Origin: Herpomyces periplanetae
Taxonomy: Eukaryota; Ascomycota; Laboulbeniomycetes; Herpomycetales; Herpomycetaceae
Length of the DNA: 64,000 nucleotides
Assembly (NCBI GenBank): GCA_009733715.1
Contig: WMKJ01000022.1
Span: 62,001-126,000, forward strand
Direction of reading: 5' to 3'
Under the pieces are notes generated by a model. That model did not search any database. It was given only the letters and a program-made list of their open reading frames with translations, and was not told the DNA's origin. Shown in pieces: positions 1 through 11,300 of this stretch. How positions within the stretch are numbered: the stretch's first letter is position 1; each line of letters begins with the position of its first letter. Made by a program: the position numbers and the translations under genes.

Positions 1-2
1 GT

Positions 3-1287
3 TCATCGAACATATTTATTCTATACCCAGTTAACCATTTGTGTCCTTGTTTGCTTTATCATGTTGCTTCGTGTACAACTTACAATAAATCGTTTATGAA
101 AATCGGATCGTAACAAGTCGTTGACGAACTCCTTTTTGCGATTCCGCTCTTCCGTTCCGCGGGCTTGATTTTTAAACACAACATCATCATCCCATCTGCC
201 GTTCACTCGGTTAATATATTGATCAGATTGTAGTGTAAACTGAAGCGATAGTTACGCACCGTCGTTTGATGCTAAAATCGTGAGGATTTAATAATGGGTT
301 GCCCCGGCCAATTTGATTCATTTTTAACTCATCTTGAGCGAATTTTTCGGCTTCCTATATACAAAAGGGTCGTGCGTGCATTTAGCGTTAGAAATTGGTG
401 CCAACCTCACTGTAACCATGATTTGCCACCTACCTCGCGTGCTCGCTGTTCAGCTCGCTCCCGTTTAATCTTTTCGAGCTCGCGCAACAGCTCGGCAGTT
501 TCGTCTACATCATCGTCTTCGTCAATGTCATTTTCATCATCATCTTCATCTTCATCGTCATCATCTTCTTCCACGTTAACCGAGTCATCGCAATTTTTGT
601 CTGTACTGGGCTGCTTCCTAAAGGTGAGTAAGTATTTTATTAGTTGACTAGAATGATTCCAAAAGCAGTAGTAGATACCCTTGGTTATGGTCATATAATG
701 TCAAGGCAGCTACGTCACTACTTTCACATGCGTCAATTTCAACTGCGCGCTCTAGTAAAGCTAAACGGCGTTTCGCATCGGGTTGTGTAGATTCAGGTTC
801 GCTTGAGTTGGGATCAATTTTGCGCTTAATACTGTCTCGGTCACCATTGGTAAGTTCACCACTGATATCAGCGTTGTGCTTAGCTCTAACTGAAGCTTCA
901 GCAATGGCAAGTTCAGCGCGCAAATCACGCTTTTGGGTTTCTGAGACGCTGCCCTGCCCGGGTTTACTAGTGTGAAACGTATATGCATTAATATGGCAGC
1001 AGGGAGATGACAAAAGTTGGATGTAGTTAGGCTTCTTTTTTTAAAGTTCAATAATTTAAATCATACCGAAGTTTGAGCGTCAAGTGTGCCGGTTGTAAAC
1101 GCTGGTGGTAAGCGGGTCCTCTTAACGCTTCTTTTCCACGGGCCTAGAAAAAATATATCATGGAACGTTAACTCTGAACTCATTATATTTAACGTATACA
1201 TATCATTTCTTGATATGTAGAGCACTCTTTGTAAACCGATCAAATCTAGCATACCGGATCAAACGTTGGTCTATGAGCTGTAGTCAT
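3..1287 (-). CDS. CWC15: Cwc15/Cwf15 spliceosomal protein, 7 exons
   Basis: Component of the Prp19/NTC-associated part of the active spliceosome, in the nucleus. I rebuilt it from seven in-phase exons (high to low coordinate): 1287-1255, 1143-1067, 966-679, 617-434, 354-260, 195-84 and 20-3, giving about 268 aa (human about 229). The N-terminus reads [11 protein letters not shown], followed by an [16 protein letters not shown] segment. The middle has a long acidic run followed by [18 protein letters not shown]. The C-terminus has RGNPLLN and the family signature [15 protein letters not shown], ending [13 protein letters not shown]. Every intron is GT-AG. The last exon is only 18 nt and encodes NKYVR plus stop, which matches the usual Cwc15 end. 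It is divergent from the exosome gene across a 299 bp promoter. The identification is secure; individual splice joins are inferred from phase and family alignment. Confidence 0.93.
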
Positions 1288-1586
1288 AACTCAGTGGATA
1301 AGATAAGATATATTCTGTTACACACACTTCTGAACAAATATCAAGTGAATATAGTAGACATTTTCCTATACGATATCGATAATTTACCATAAATTAATCA
1401 AATTTTCGCCGGTCCACGACCACCGCCACATCTACTAGCGCCACAGTGGGTTAGCTAAGCTGGAGAGCACGTGCTATCCCAATTCGGCAAAATTTCGATG
1501 ATGGTGATGGCGATGTAGATAAAGATGGCGATTACGGTCACGGCAACTGGGTTAAGTGATACGGATGTTAAAAGTAATGGTAAATT
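1288..1586. promoter_or_regulatory. Divergent CWC15/RRP45 promoter with CACGTG
   Basis: This 299 bp gap lies between the start codons of two divergent RNA-processing genes. A CACGTG hexamer sits at 1468-1473, roughly mid-gap, inside the self-complementary core GCACGTGC. It would suit a bHLH factor of the Cbf1 type, which is an inference. No coding potential was seen. Confidence 0.5.
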
Positions 1587-2831
1587 ATGCCTACGGAAGT
1601 CCGAGTAACAAATGTGGAGCGAAATCAAATTTTATCAAGCTTTCAGTTAAACAGCCGGGCAGATGGTCGTAAAAATGAGCAGTTTCGACAGGCATGGATA
1701 GAGTTTGGGGAGGAAAATGGTGTGGTGGACGTCCGGCTGGGTAAAACTCGGTATGGATAAAGTGAATTGAGTTGAAAAATCGGATATATATTTCAAAGAA
1801 AATGTTTCAAGGTTCACGTATGAGTACATAGGGCAAGAGTGCTAACATGTTTCATATATATATAGGGTATTGGCAAAAGTTTCGTGTGAAATAACAACAC
1901 CGTTTATGGATCGGAAGTTTGACGGAATATTCAATATATCATGTGAATTCTCAGCTATGGCGATACCGGGTTTAGAAGTAGGACGGTGAGTTAAATTATA
2001 AGAATACGGCAAAACATTATTGTGATTTGTATATGCTTACGAGTTCAAAAATACATATGGCATTCAACATTTACGCAATTTTAACTACCAAATAGACCAA
2101 ACGAAAGTGAAGTATTTCTAACACGAATGCTTGAAAAAAGTATTCGACGGGCAGGTGCACTTAACACGGAATCATTGTGCATTATATCAGGACAAAAATG
2201 CTTTGCTATTCGGGTTGATTTACATATTATACAACATGACGGAGGTCTGGTGGACGCAGCTTGTATAGCCACTATGGCAGCCTTGCATGACTTTAGACGA
2301 CCGGACGTAGAAGTTAGCGAAAGTGGATCGCATGTCAAAGTCTTCGCACCAAACGAGCGTGCACCCGTTAAATTGAATATACAGCATACACCAGTGATTT
2401 CTTCATTCTCATTATATGAGTTAATGGAATTAGAAGTATCATCATCAGCAGCAGTAGCTACTAACGAAACAATACCTTCCGTTAACCCGATTAAAGTAAC
2501 GACTAATATTTCCGATGATATCAATATCACTAAACTAAATGGCTCGCAACATCATGACAAGGATAAACCGGTACTAAACAATGACACTAAGGATGAGAGT
2601 ACTGTTATCATTAGTGATGCTACACGATTGGAGGAACAATATCGTAATGGGGTAGTTGTAGTATGCGTCAACGATCTCAATGAAGTTTGCCTAATAGGTA
2701 AATACGGGGGATGGGCAATAGAAGCATGTGAAATGCTTGCCTTGATTCGTCTTGCTGAACAGAGATCCGCAGACATCGTGAAAATGTTAAACAAAAAACT
2801 CGCTGACCGAGAATCTCTACGTCATCAATGA
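1587..2831 (+). CDS. RRP45: Exosome core subunit Rrp45 (EXOSC9-like), 3 exons
   Basis: RNase PH-fold subunit of the nine-subunit RNA exosome ring, involved in nuclear and cytoplasmic 3'-5' RNA decay and processing. The family is catalytically inactive in eukaryotes. Exons are 1587-1750, 1866-1985 and 2096-2831, giving 339 aa. Family landmarks are a VERNQILSSFQLNSRADGR N-terminus, a LGKTRVLAKVSCEIT strand that spans the first splice join, GIFNISCEFSAMA, a MLEKSIRRAGALNTESLCI stretch and VDLHIIQHDGGLVDAAC. The C-terminal fold half holds a low-complexity insert of about 70 residues (roughly nt 2420-2620) before the closing part, EVCLIGKYGG. The start is the ATG at 1587, in frame with the conserved N-terminal helix. 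Next gene downstream is RXT3, same strand. Confidence 0.93.
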
Positions 2832-3313
2832 CGTCATGAGCCAGGATCAAAATTCACGTGACTCTTGGATTGGGACGGGGCAGAGACGAGGGAAAGTTGG
2901 GGGAAAAGACTGAAGGGATGGATAGGTGAGTGGATAAAGGAATGGACGATTGTGTAGAAGTGTTAACGAACAAGCCAACATAGGGTTGATTGCATGGTTA
3001 CAATTTGATGGGGATAGGTTGGATTTATTTGTGCGAGAAACAGACGGACTAATTTTACGATTAAGTTTAGAGGATTTATTTGTTAACATGACTAGTGAAT
3101 TCAACTGATAAAAGTTTACATTAAATCTACTATAAAAAGGCGGTTGATTAAAGACGGAATTTGGAATGATTGTGCGAGAGTGAAGATTTTAGTACGCGTA
3201 TGTGTACATGTACGTGTTCACGCCTATGTGAAAATTGTAATCGAAGAGAATGAAAGTATGGGCGCGCGCTCAACACGATAACCAAATTGTGCGAAAAGTG
3301 CAAGTTTACAAAC
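2832..3313 (+). promoter_or_regulatory. RXT3 5' region with CACGTG
   Basis: This 482 bp spacer between two same-strand genes holds CACGTG at 2855-2860, in the context TTCACGTGAC. A purine-rich stretch follows. No gene was recognised. The region probably contains the RRP45 3' end and the RXT3 promoter. Confidence 0.45.
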
Positions 3314-5883
3314 ATGGAAAACCAAAATGAGCAGGTGGATGGTTCGAGTAACGTTAAAGTTGGACTTGGTAACTCTACTGTGAGAAGTTGTAGCGGATTT
3401 TCAATTTCTTCATTGTTGGATACACATACGGTCAAAGATGGTAACGAAGTTAAATGTAGCGGTAACGCTGCCGGTACGTATAATAGTGGAAGATTGGATA
3501 CTTGTACCACAACTGCTACAGATATTACAGTCGGCACTAAGGTGGTGAAGGATGGCATGATTAGTGGTGATTTGAGAGTAGAAGTGGGTAAAGGAAAGCA
3601 ATGGGATGACGTGGGCAAGGATAAGGCGTGGGAAGTTGACAAAAGATATAATCGGGGAACAGGGGAAATGGAAAACAAGGTGGATATGAGAGTGTACAAT
3701 AATAATGAGAAGGATGAAATGCGCAATCAAGATCATCGTATGGACTTTATGGAATGTTCTGCGGTGAATAATAGAGATCGGGATATGATACATAGTAAAA
3801 GTGCCCGGAGAAGTGAGTACACGGACAATCATTCCCAGGGCGATAGTTTAACAACGCGTAGCGCGGGGAATGCGGAAAAAATTGTGAGATTTGCCTTAAC
3901 ACCGACGGTACCAAGTTCATCGTGTACTAATGAAACTACAAATTTAACGGATACTGAATCAACAACTAAATCAGTACGAACCAACGATGATGAACAGAGT
4001 AACAAAGTTTCCGAAACTTCCATAATTGATAATTCGGATAATTCACGTATAAGACATGAGCTTGGTCGTATATTTACTGGATTGAAAGTTGACTGGAGCT
4101 TAGGAAGTGTATGGACCGACAAGGGGTGTGCAAGTAGTAAAGATGGATGTCGAGATCGCGATATTGCGGCTAGTGATTCTCAAATCAAGGGTTACGATTT
4201 ACTTTGCGGAGAAATTGCCACGGGCACTGATTGCGAATCAGTATGGAAGCAAAAGTGTATGAGTGATGAAGAGGAAGCCTGGCGAATAAAGCTGGCAAAC
4301 CATGAATTCGAACGCATTTACTTTGGACGAACAGATACCCATACTGATGAAGTATTAGAGCAAAAGGAAGCACTAGTGTAAGTTTAATATTCCAAGTTTA
4401 TATTTCAATAAGGGTTTAAATTTGCCAGTTTGAAAGAATTTTTCTGTCTTCATCTATTTGCTATTTAAAGTGAGATTTATTCCAGACCTTAACTTAGCCA
4501 GTCTTACGCTAATGGATTGATAATGAGATTTTACATTTCAGATGTGGAATTGGTGATAATAATGATAGTATCGGGAATGGAATTTACGTTGAAAATACTC
4601 TAGGAATAAAAAACTCTCGACAATGGCACAATTCAAATGGAAATTATATTATAAATGGACCAAAGAATTGTATAAAGCAAAATATTGATAATTCTAAAGA
4701 AGCGTTAGGATTAGGATTGTCACATTTGCGCGATCTAAGTGATGAGTGGAAATGGAAAGGTCATGATGATAGGGAAAGGTTAAAGAGTTTAAGAATACCA
4801 CAATTTAGAATTAAGATTGATCAAGTCTTCCTTTCCGTTGCCCATTATCCCCGTCGACATCTCGGATCATGTCTGTATAAACCAGCCATTGAATCAATTA
4901 CCATGACGGAAATGGTAGAGAAAGATGTTAATTTATGGAAAGATTTGATGAATCTGTTAAAAATCAATGGTCATGAAGGCATAATAAAAGACATGAGATG
5001 TATGGGCTATGAACCAGACGGAACATCGGCTTTAAACTGTACCTTGAATATCCGCGTTCCACGATATTATTTGACCAAACAATGGCGAGAGACCATCTGT
5101 CAAGAAAGAAGATTATGGGGAAGCGCGATATACACGGATGATTCCGATCCTATTGCCAGTGCTATTCATACAGGATGGATTCAAGGTTATTGGGGTCAAG
5201 ATGTTCAGTTTCATCAAATCTTCACCAATTCTCACCTTTTAAGCAATACGCCAGACACGGATCCTGATGCAGATTCCCAAGTCGCCGACATAGCAATTGC
5301 AAGAAACTTAGGACTTGCAGAAGCCTCTCCCCTCACACGAGTTACTCCAGGTACCTCATCAGCACTTAGTAGACCTGGAGATTGTCCGGACCTATGTGGT
5401 CCAATCGATCCACCTGAGGATCGGGATTTGTGTATCACGATACTTATTTTGCCGCAGTTGTATGCGTACAAGGGAACAATACGCTACGGCATCAAGAGTC
5501 GAGGGTGGGGAAAAAATCATGAAGGCCTCAGTTACCATATTATTCGGTGCGAATGGGTTAATGAAGGATGTCTTCGAGGACTAGAACGTACGGGTCAAGC
5601 TCGTCGGGAAAGATTAATGGAATTAGCCATGGAGCGCCGCAGAGTTAGTAGAATGGAAAAACTGGTTTATATACAAAAAGGAAGAACACGGGGAAGAGGG
5701 CGAGGACGGGGACGAGGACGAGGGCGTGGAAAAGAGCGGGATCGCGATCATGAAAATACCCCTGTACAGGCCCAACACAATACGCATAATCTTCACCAAG
5801 ATATCTCCCGAGATTTAGAACAGCCGAAAGCACGTTCAACTCGGAGAAAGTGTCCCAGTCGACACGCCGGTTCATGTGAGTGA
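3314..5883 (+). CDS. RXT3: Rxt3-family subunit of the Rpd3L histone deacetylase complex, 2 exons
   Basis: Rxt3 proteins belong to the large Rpd3 histone deacetylase complex, which represses transcription in the nucleus. Exons are 3314-4377 and 4542-5883, joined GT|A through a GTAAGT donor and a TTTCAG acceptor, giving 801 aa. The Rxt3 domain lies in the second half: LNIRVPRYYLTKQW, ERRLWGSAIYTDDSDPIAS, IHTGWIQGYWGQD, then ITILILPQLYAYKGT, GIKSRGWGKNHEGLSY and CEWVNEGC. The N-terminal 350 residues are Ser/Thr/Asp-rich and look disordered. The C-terminus has a short arginine-glycine run (positions about 5687-5730) of the RG type that binds RNA or is methylated in other proteins. The ATG at 3314 is the first in frame after the 5' spacer. 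Family call firm; the role of the tails is unknown. Confidence 0.9.
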
Positions 5884-6752
5884 AGTGGGGTTGATTTTAG
5901 CGCACACGTTGACGTTTTGTAGCGTGTGGATGACGATGGCGATGGCCGTGTAGATGGAGATATGTATACGCATACATTCGAATAGCCGTGTCTATAACCG
6001 TGTGTACGAATATATATGACCCTATGAATATGTATAGACGTCAGCGTGGATGTGGATGTGAATATGAACATGAAATCCCTTCATACTCTCCTCCACCCCC
6101 CGTAATCGTATGACGTAGCCGCCCGATAAGACTAATCATGTCTTCAAATATCTCCGTTATAACCTCTGCCATTCTTCCCACTACTACCATGCTTTTAACT
6201 ATAAATCCCCATCCCATACCCCTCCCCCCACCTACATTTCCTTTCGTCATGTCACATTCTCTTCTTTAATCATTCACCCTTCACCTGTATGTGCATCCAG
6301 TCACTTTTGGCGTTGCGTGACATTTCCCCCACCTTTCCTTTCAGTTAAGCCCTAACGTCAAGTTTTTAGCACACTCGGTGCGTGTGTTGCACTATCACTT
6401 GTACATCGTGAAACGTGTGCCCAAGTCCAACACCGTATATACGGCATCCCAGCGTATGCTTCACTTTCCCGTTAAAACATTTCAACTTTTAGCTGCGCAC
6501 GAACTAGCTCTTAAAATGTTAACAGATACTTTAGCATGGCATTATATAGTATAATCTGGCCTAGCTCACGTTGACTTTTAACTTGATTGTCCCCATACTC
6601 TTGCTTGCTACGATCGATCGGTCGTTCGTTCGATCGTTCGTTCGTCCACTCCCTCACTACGCCCTCCTCCCCTTCTCCTAGGTCGTTCAAAGCATTATCA
6701 CGAATGCTAACGTGCTAATCGTTCGCTACTGTATGCGCGTGCATATCCCAAG
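5884..6752. other. Intergenic, RXT3 3' end and PFK-2 5' leader
   Basis: No gene was recognised here. The part from about 6100 on is pyrimidine-rich on the + strand, like other 5' leaders in this window. A degenerate CGTT/CGAT tetranucleotide tract lies at about 6611-6647, some 110 bp upstream of the next start codon. Confidence 0.5.
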
Positions 6753-8069
6753 ATGAATTCACCTTCACCACGCTTGTGTATAGTAATGGTGGGGCTTCCG
6801 GCGCGCGGCAAAAGTTTGATTGCGCGCAAATTAATGCGTTACTTTAACTGGATTAGCATGCGAGTTCGCATATTCAACGTCGGTGTTTACAGACGTCGTC
6901 TTGTACCTTATCCTGCCGCTGAATTTTTCGATCAATCAAACAAACTCGGTGAACAACAACGCAAATTAGCCGCCCATACTGCTTTAACCGACATGCTGCA
7001 TTGGTTCGCTCACGATTCCGGTGAAATTGCCATTTTCGACGCTACCAATACTACCAAGGAACGCCGCCGCTGGATTTATCAGCTCTGTTCACACAACTCT
7101 ATCGATACTCTGTTTGTCGAATCGTGTTGTAATAATCGTGATTTAGTCGAAAAAAATATTCTCGACGTTAAACTAGCCTCCCCGGATTATCCCGTAAATC
7201 AAGACCCCGATAAAATTGTCGCCGATTTTCAAGAGCGTATCCGTAAATATGAGTCCGTTTACTCCACCATCGATAACGAAGAGGATACTTACCTTTCCTA
7301 TGTTAAGTTGATCGACGTTAATCATCAAATCGTTATTAACCTTATCACCGATTACTTACAGTCCCGCGTTGTATACTTTCTCATGAATCTTCACACACAA
7401 CCTCGCAGTGTATGGCTGTCTCGCCACGGTGAAAGTTTGTTTAACCTTTCGGGTAAAATCGGTGGAGATTCCGATTTATCCCAACGTGGTCATGCTTACG
7501 CTCGTGCTTTACCTCATTTACTTCAACAAAGCGTAGGAAACCGTGTGTTAACCGTGTGGACTTCTACCCTGAAGCGTACCATTCAAACTGCCAAATACCT
7601 CCCCTACAAAAAATTGTCTTGGAAAGCTTTGGATGAACTTGATAGTGGTGTATGTGATGGTTTAACTTACGCCCAAATCGAAAAACTTTATCCCGATGAT
7701 TTCCGAACTCGTGACAATGATAAGTATAACTATCGTTACTTGGGTGGTGAATCCTATCGTGATGTCGTTATCCGTTTAGAACCCATTATTATGGAACTTG
7801 AACGCTCGGAAAACATTCTCATTGTAACTCACCAAGCTATTTTACGCTGTATTTACGCTTATTTTATGAACGTTCCTCAGGAACAGAGTCCTTGGATGGA
7901 AGTTCCCTTACATACTCTTATTTGTTTAACTCCCAAAGCTTACGGCACGGAGGAAAAAAGATTTGCTGCGAGCATTCCTGCTGTTAGTACATGGAGGAGT
8001 AAAGGTTCAACTACTCTCCACGCTACCCCAAGTCCACCCTGTCAAAAACTTTCCCCATCGCTAGCTTGA
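6753..8069 (+). CDS. Bifunctional 6-phosphofructo-2-kinase / fructose-2,6-bisphosphatase
   Basis: Makes and breaks fructose-2,6-bisphosphate, the allosteric activator of phosphofructokinase and inhibitor of fructose-1,6-bisphosphatase; cytosolic. Intronless, 438 aa. The kinase half begins almost at residue 8 with a Walker A motif, GLPARGKS, and contains FDATNTTKERRRW and DYPVNQDP. The phosphatase half (from about residue 220) has the catalytic histidine motif LSRHGES, DSDLSQRG, the acid/base region DELDSGVCDGLTYAQIE, YLGGESY and the second histidine in ILIVTHQAILRC. Both active sites therefore look intact, as in the bifunctional animal and plant enzymes and unlike yeast Pfk26. The long N-terminal regulatory extension found in many fungal forms is absent. 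The start is the ATG right before the kinase domain. Its 3' end converges on the GRAM-VASt gene. Confidence 0.95.
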   Translation: MNSPSPRLCIVMVGLPARGKSLIARKLMRYFNWISMRVRIFNVGVYRRRLVPYPAAEFFDQSNKLGEQQRKLAAHTALTDMLHWFAHDSGEIAIFDATNTTKERRRWIYQLCSHNSIDTLFVESCCNNRDLVEKNILDVKLASPDYPVNQDPDKIVADFQERIRKYESVYSTIDNEEDTYLSYVKLIDVNHQIVINLITDYLQSRVVYFLMNLHTQPRSVWLSRHGESLFNLSGKIGGDSDLSQRGHAYARALPHLLQQSVGNRVLTVWTSTLKRTIQTAKYLPYKKLSWKALDELDSGVCDGLTYAQIEKLYPDDFRTRDNDKYNYRYLGGESYRDVVIRLEPIIMELERSENILIVTHQAILRCIYAYFMNVPQEQSPWMEVPLHTLICLTPKAYGTEEKRFAASIPAVSTWRSKGSTTLHATPSPPCQKLSPSLA

Positions 8070-8240
8070 CAATCAAATTACCCACAATACTACCTCTATA
8101 CTTACACCTACTCTTCCTCACTCTTGAAACCAAATTTGCCAATTTTGTAAATAATGTTAACCCATGCCATTTTTTGCTATGCTCAAAAATCCCGCTAAAC
8201 AATGTACATATGATCCTCCACTCCTTCCCTCTTCCGCCCC

Positions 8241-8260
8241 TCGTCTCGTCTCGTCTCGAC
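8241..8260. repeat. TCGTC pentanucleotide microsatellite
   Basis: Four tandem TCGTC units, the last with one change, lie in the 261 bp gap between two convergent genes. The rest of that gap is pyrimidine-rich and holds no gene. Confidence 0.85.
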
Positions 8261-8330
8261 CATTCCTGCACGTCGAGCCAAGCCTTCCTTCCTTTTCCGC
8301 CCGTCCAAAATTTGCTTTTTTTCCTATTTC

Positions 8331-11300
8331 CTAATCCGGTAACTCACATTCGCGGCTTGCTTCTGCCCCTGTGTTAGCCTCACTTCGAAGTCGGTCCAGC
8401 TGTACTTGTAAATCTACCAAATGCTCTTGTGCCCGTTTGATTTGCATTTGCAAATCTTCAATGTTTCCGACTTGCTTTTTACCTTCAACTTCCTCTTCTA
8501 GATTATCTTGCATGTCACTTTTCCAATTTCCCACGGTTTTGGAATTTTTGATTTCGCCATTCTTTTGCTGTAGTTCATCTAATCTTGCCTTGATCATTTT
8601 ATTCGCTGTTTCTGATCTCGGTGCAAATTTGGCCTTATCGTAAACTGCTATTCTTCGTTCCAACCATTTCCAAAATTCTCGCTCCTCTTCGTTCCATAAT
8701 GTATGATATAATGCTATGGTGTTTTCCAATTCTTCTCGTGTTTTACTCTTTAATCCGCTACTTTTTGCAAAATCTTCTGCATTTATCCCCCCAAATTTTC
8801 CAAATGCTCTCCCATTTCCTTTCATTTCTGTCCCCCATGCTATCCCTTCATTGTTGCTTGACCATAATCCACCATTAAACGTTCCTATCTGTGCTAGTAA
8901 TCCTCCCACACTTAACAGTATCCCTATACATCCAAATAGAACCCACGGACTCATCTGAGATACCACTTTCCATACACCAACGTTACCAAACCCAAATATC
9001 TCACTCAAATTTACCCTAGTCTTAATTTCACGTTTTCCCTCTTCATTCAAACCTTTCAACTCCGTTGATCCCGTCTCTCCTGCATTTCCTTCCCCATGAC
9101 AAATTCCAACCGAATTACCATTTGTTTCGCCATCCACAAAGTTCACTACACAATTTTTCTTTCGTCGTCTTCGTGTTTTCGACTTTTCCTTGGCCTCTCC
9201 TGTCCCAGTTGACTTTCTTCGATGCCTTTGAACAGCACCTCCATCACAATTGTTTCCCCCCGTATTCCCAGCTTTACCTGCAGTGATTCGTGCGTTAATC
9301 GCTGCTACCAATTCATGAATAAACTGTTTTTGACCTTCGAAAACATTCTTCTCAATGGCCCCTTTGATCCAACTTTTCCCCGTCCACTCAACTGAATAAT
9401 TTACATTAAACCGTGTATGATTATTCTTTGCCCATGTTAAACAGTATCGAGTTTTAACGCTAAAGACACTCCCACTCGGCACATCTGGATTCTGTGTCGT
9501 GCTCAGTACCGTAACAGCTTCATTCAAATCAAATCGTTCCAAGCTAAGGTTTATCACGCACTTAGTTTGCCTTGGACCGATGCTCGCTCCAAGCTGCCGC
9601 ACAAACACATAAGCAAAAGACCGGTTTTCATTTGACAGCATACTACCTTCTCCCCGAAGCTGTATGTCAGATATGCGTGAATCATTTTCCAAAAATTTCC
9701 GCATGAAATCTAAAGATTCTCCTCCAAATAATATGGTATAAACTTCCCCTAGCGGTGCCGGTAACGTTGTATCAATCAGTCCTTTATCATAATGTTGTAA
9801 TTCATCCCCACACTCTGTAGGGTCATGAAACCTAGGTCCGGGAAACCGATAAGTTTCTTCTTGCACAAAGCCTTCTCGTCCACGTATTCCTTTACCTTCA
9901 TCTTCCATTTCTACCCCTTCATCTCTATACTCCATGGCCATTGCTTCGTTTTCACCACCCATCTTTTCACTTTTAAATGATTTTCCGTCACCATTACCTC
10001 CTTTCATAAATTCACTGTGTACATCGGGGGTCGAAAAGCTTCGACTTACTATTCCTCCTCGAGAAGACACTTCCGACCCCCCACCACTCCATCCCGAAAA
10101 ATCCCTCTCCCCGTCCCGATCAATTCCCATTATACGGGATGAACGATCCGTTTCAAATGAACTTGAATCATCACTACAACTTTCTGCATCAAGACCAACA
10201 TCATCACAACTATTTTCAATAATTTTATCTTCTTCCAGCATTCCCGTCGTTCGTTCAGTTCGATCTCCTGTCCCCGTATCCCCTCGGGGTAGCACCACCC
10301 CATTAATGCTACTCATTACACACGGGTGACTGCATCGCCAGATTTTGATAATCAAATCATATGTACTGTCTCGCGATACTAAACTGGCAAACACATTGCG
10401 GCCATGCAATGTTTGAATCATAATAGCATTGGGAAATATCATCACAGTGCTTTTCTTCTCTACTGAAATCATTTCGTCATAACTTATCACCAAATTTGTT
10501 ACCCATCCTAATATGTTACTGGAAAAGCAGACGTGATTTTCTGAAACGTATAATCGGCCTTGTAAAAGAATTTCTCGTTGTAATGCCGCACTGTAATCAT
10601 CAATGAGTCTATCATCCTCAGGTACACTGCGGAACAGTTGGTGAAAATCTCGATTTCGCTTCACCGACACAGCCGAGATTAAATAACTGAATTTAGACTT
10701 GATTTCTTGACTTAATGAGTTGCCAGATAAAGATATTCCCATCCCACTACTTCCGAGTATTGAGTTGCTTCCACCCCCCACTGAACCAGTATTCTCAGTT
10801 GGCACACTGGCAACAGGTGCAATTGCTACTGGCTTTGAGGGGATAGCCGTTACCCCTGGTACACCTAATAAACTACCGGACGTTGTAGATGTAGAAAATG
10901 TGGCACTATGATTTGAATTTCCCTCTCGATTTCTTCGACGTCCGACACTGATTCTGCTTCTAACACTATTGGCTCGATTAAGTATTCCATTGTCCTCTCC
11001 CAAGGTTGCAGATCTTTGACCGGTCATGCTGGTTGTTACTGCTACCGCATCATCACCAGCTTGCATAATTGCTTTGTCCATAGTTCTACGATCACCATAC
11101 AGTCCAGAAACAGCACGTTGCGCTACGTTACTCGTTTCTCGATGCCCGGTAACCGAAACGGTTGATTCATCCGCGCATACAGGCGGTGAAATTAAACGCT
11201 TTCGTTCAGAAGCGTCTCGACAACACTTTTCACCATGAAAATGGGAGATGGAATCATCTTCGTTGTCAGAAATACCAAAATTTCGCAATGACAAATTTCC

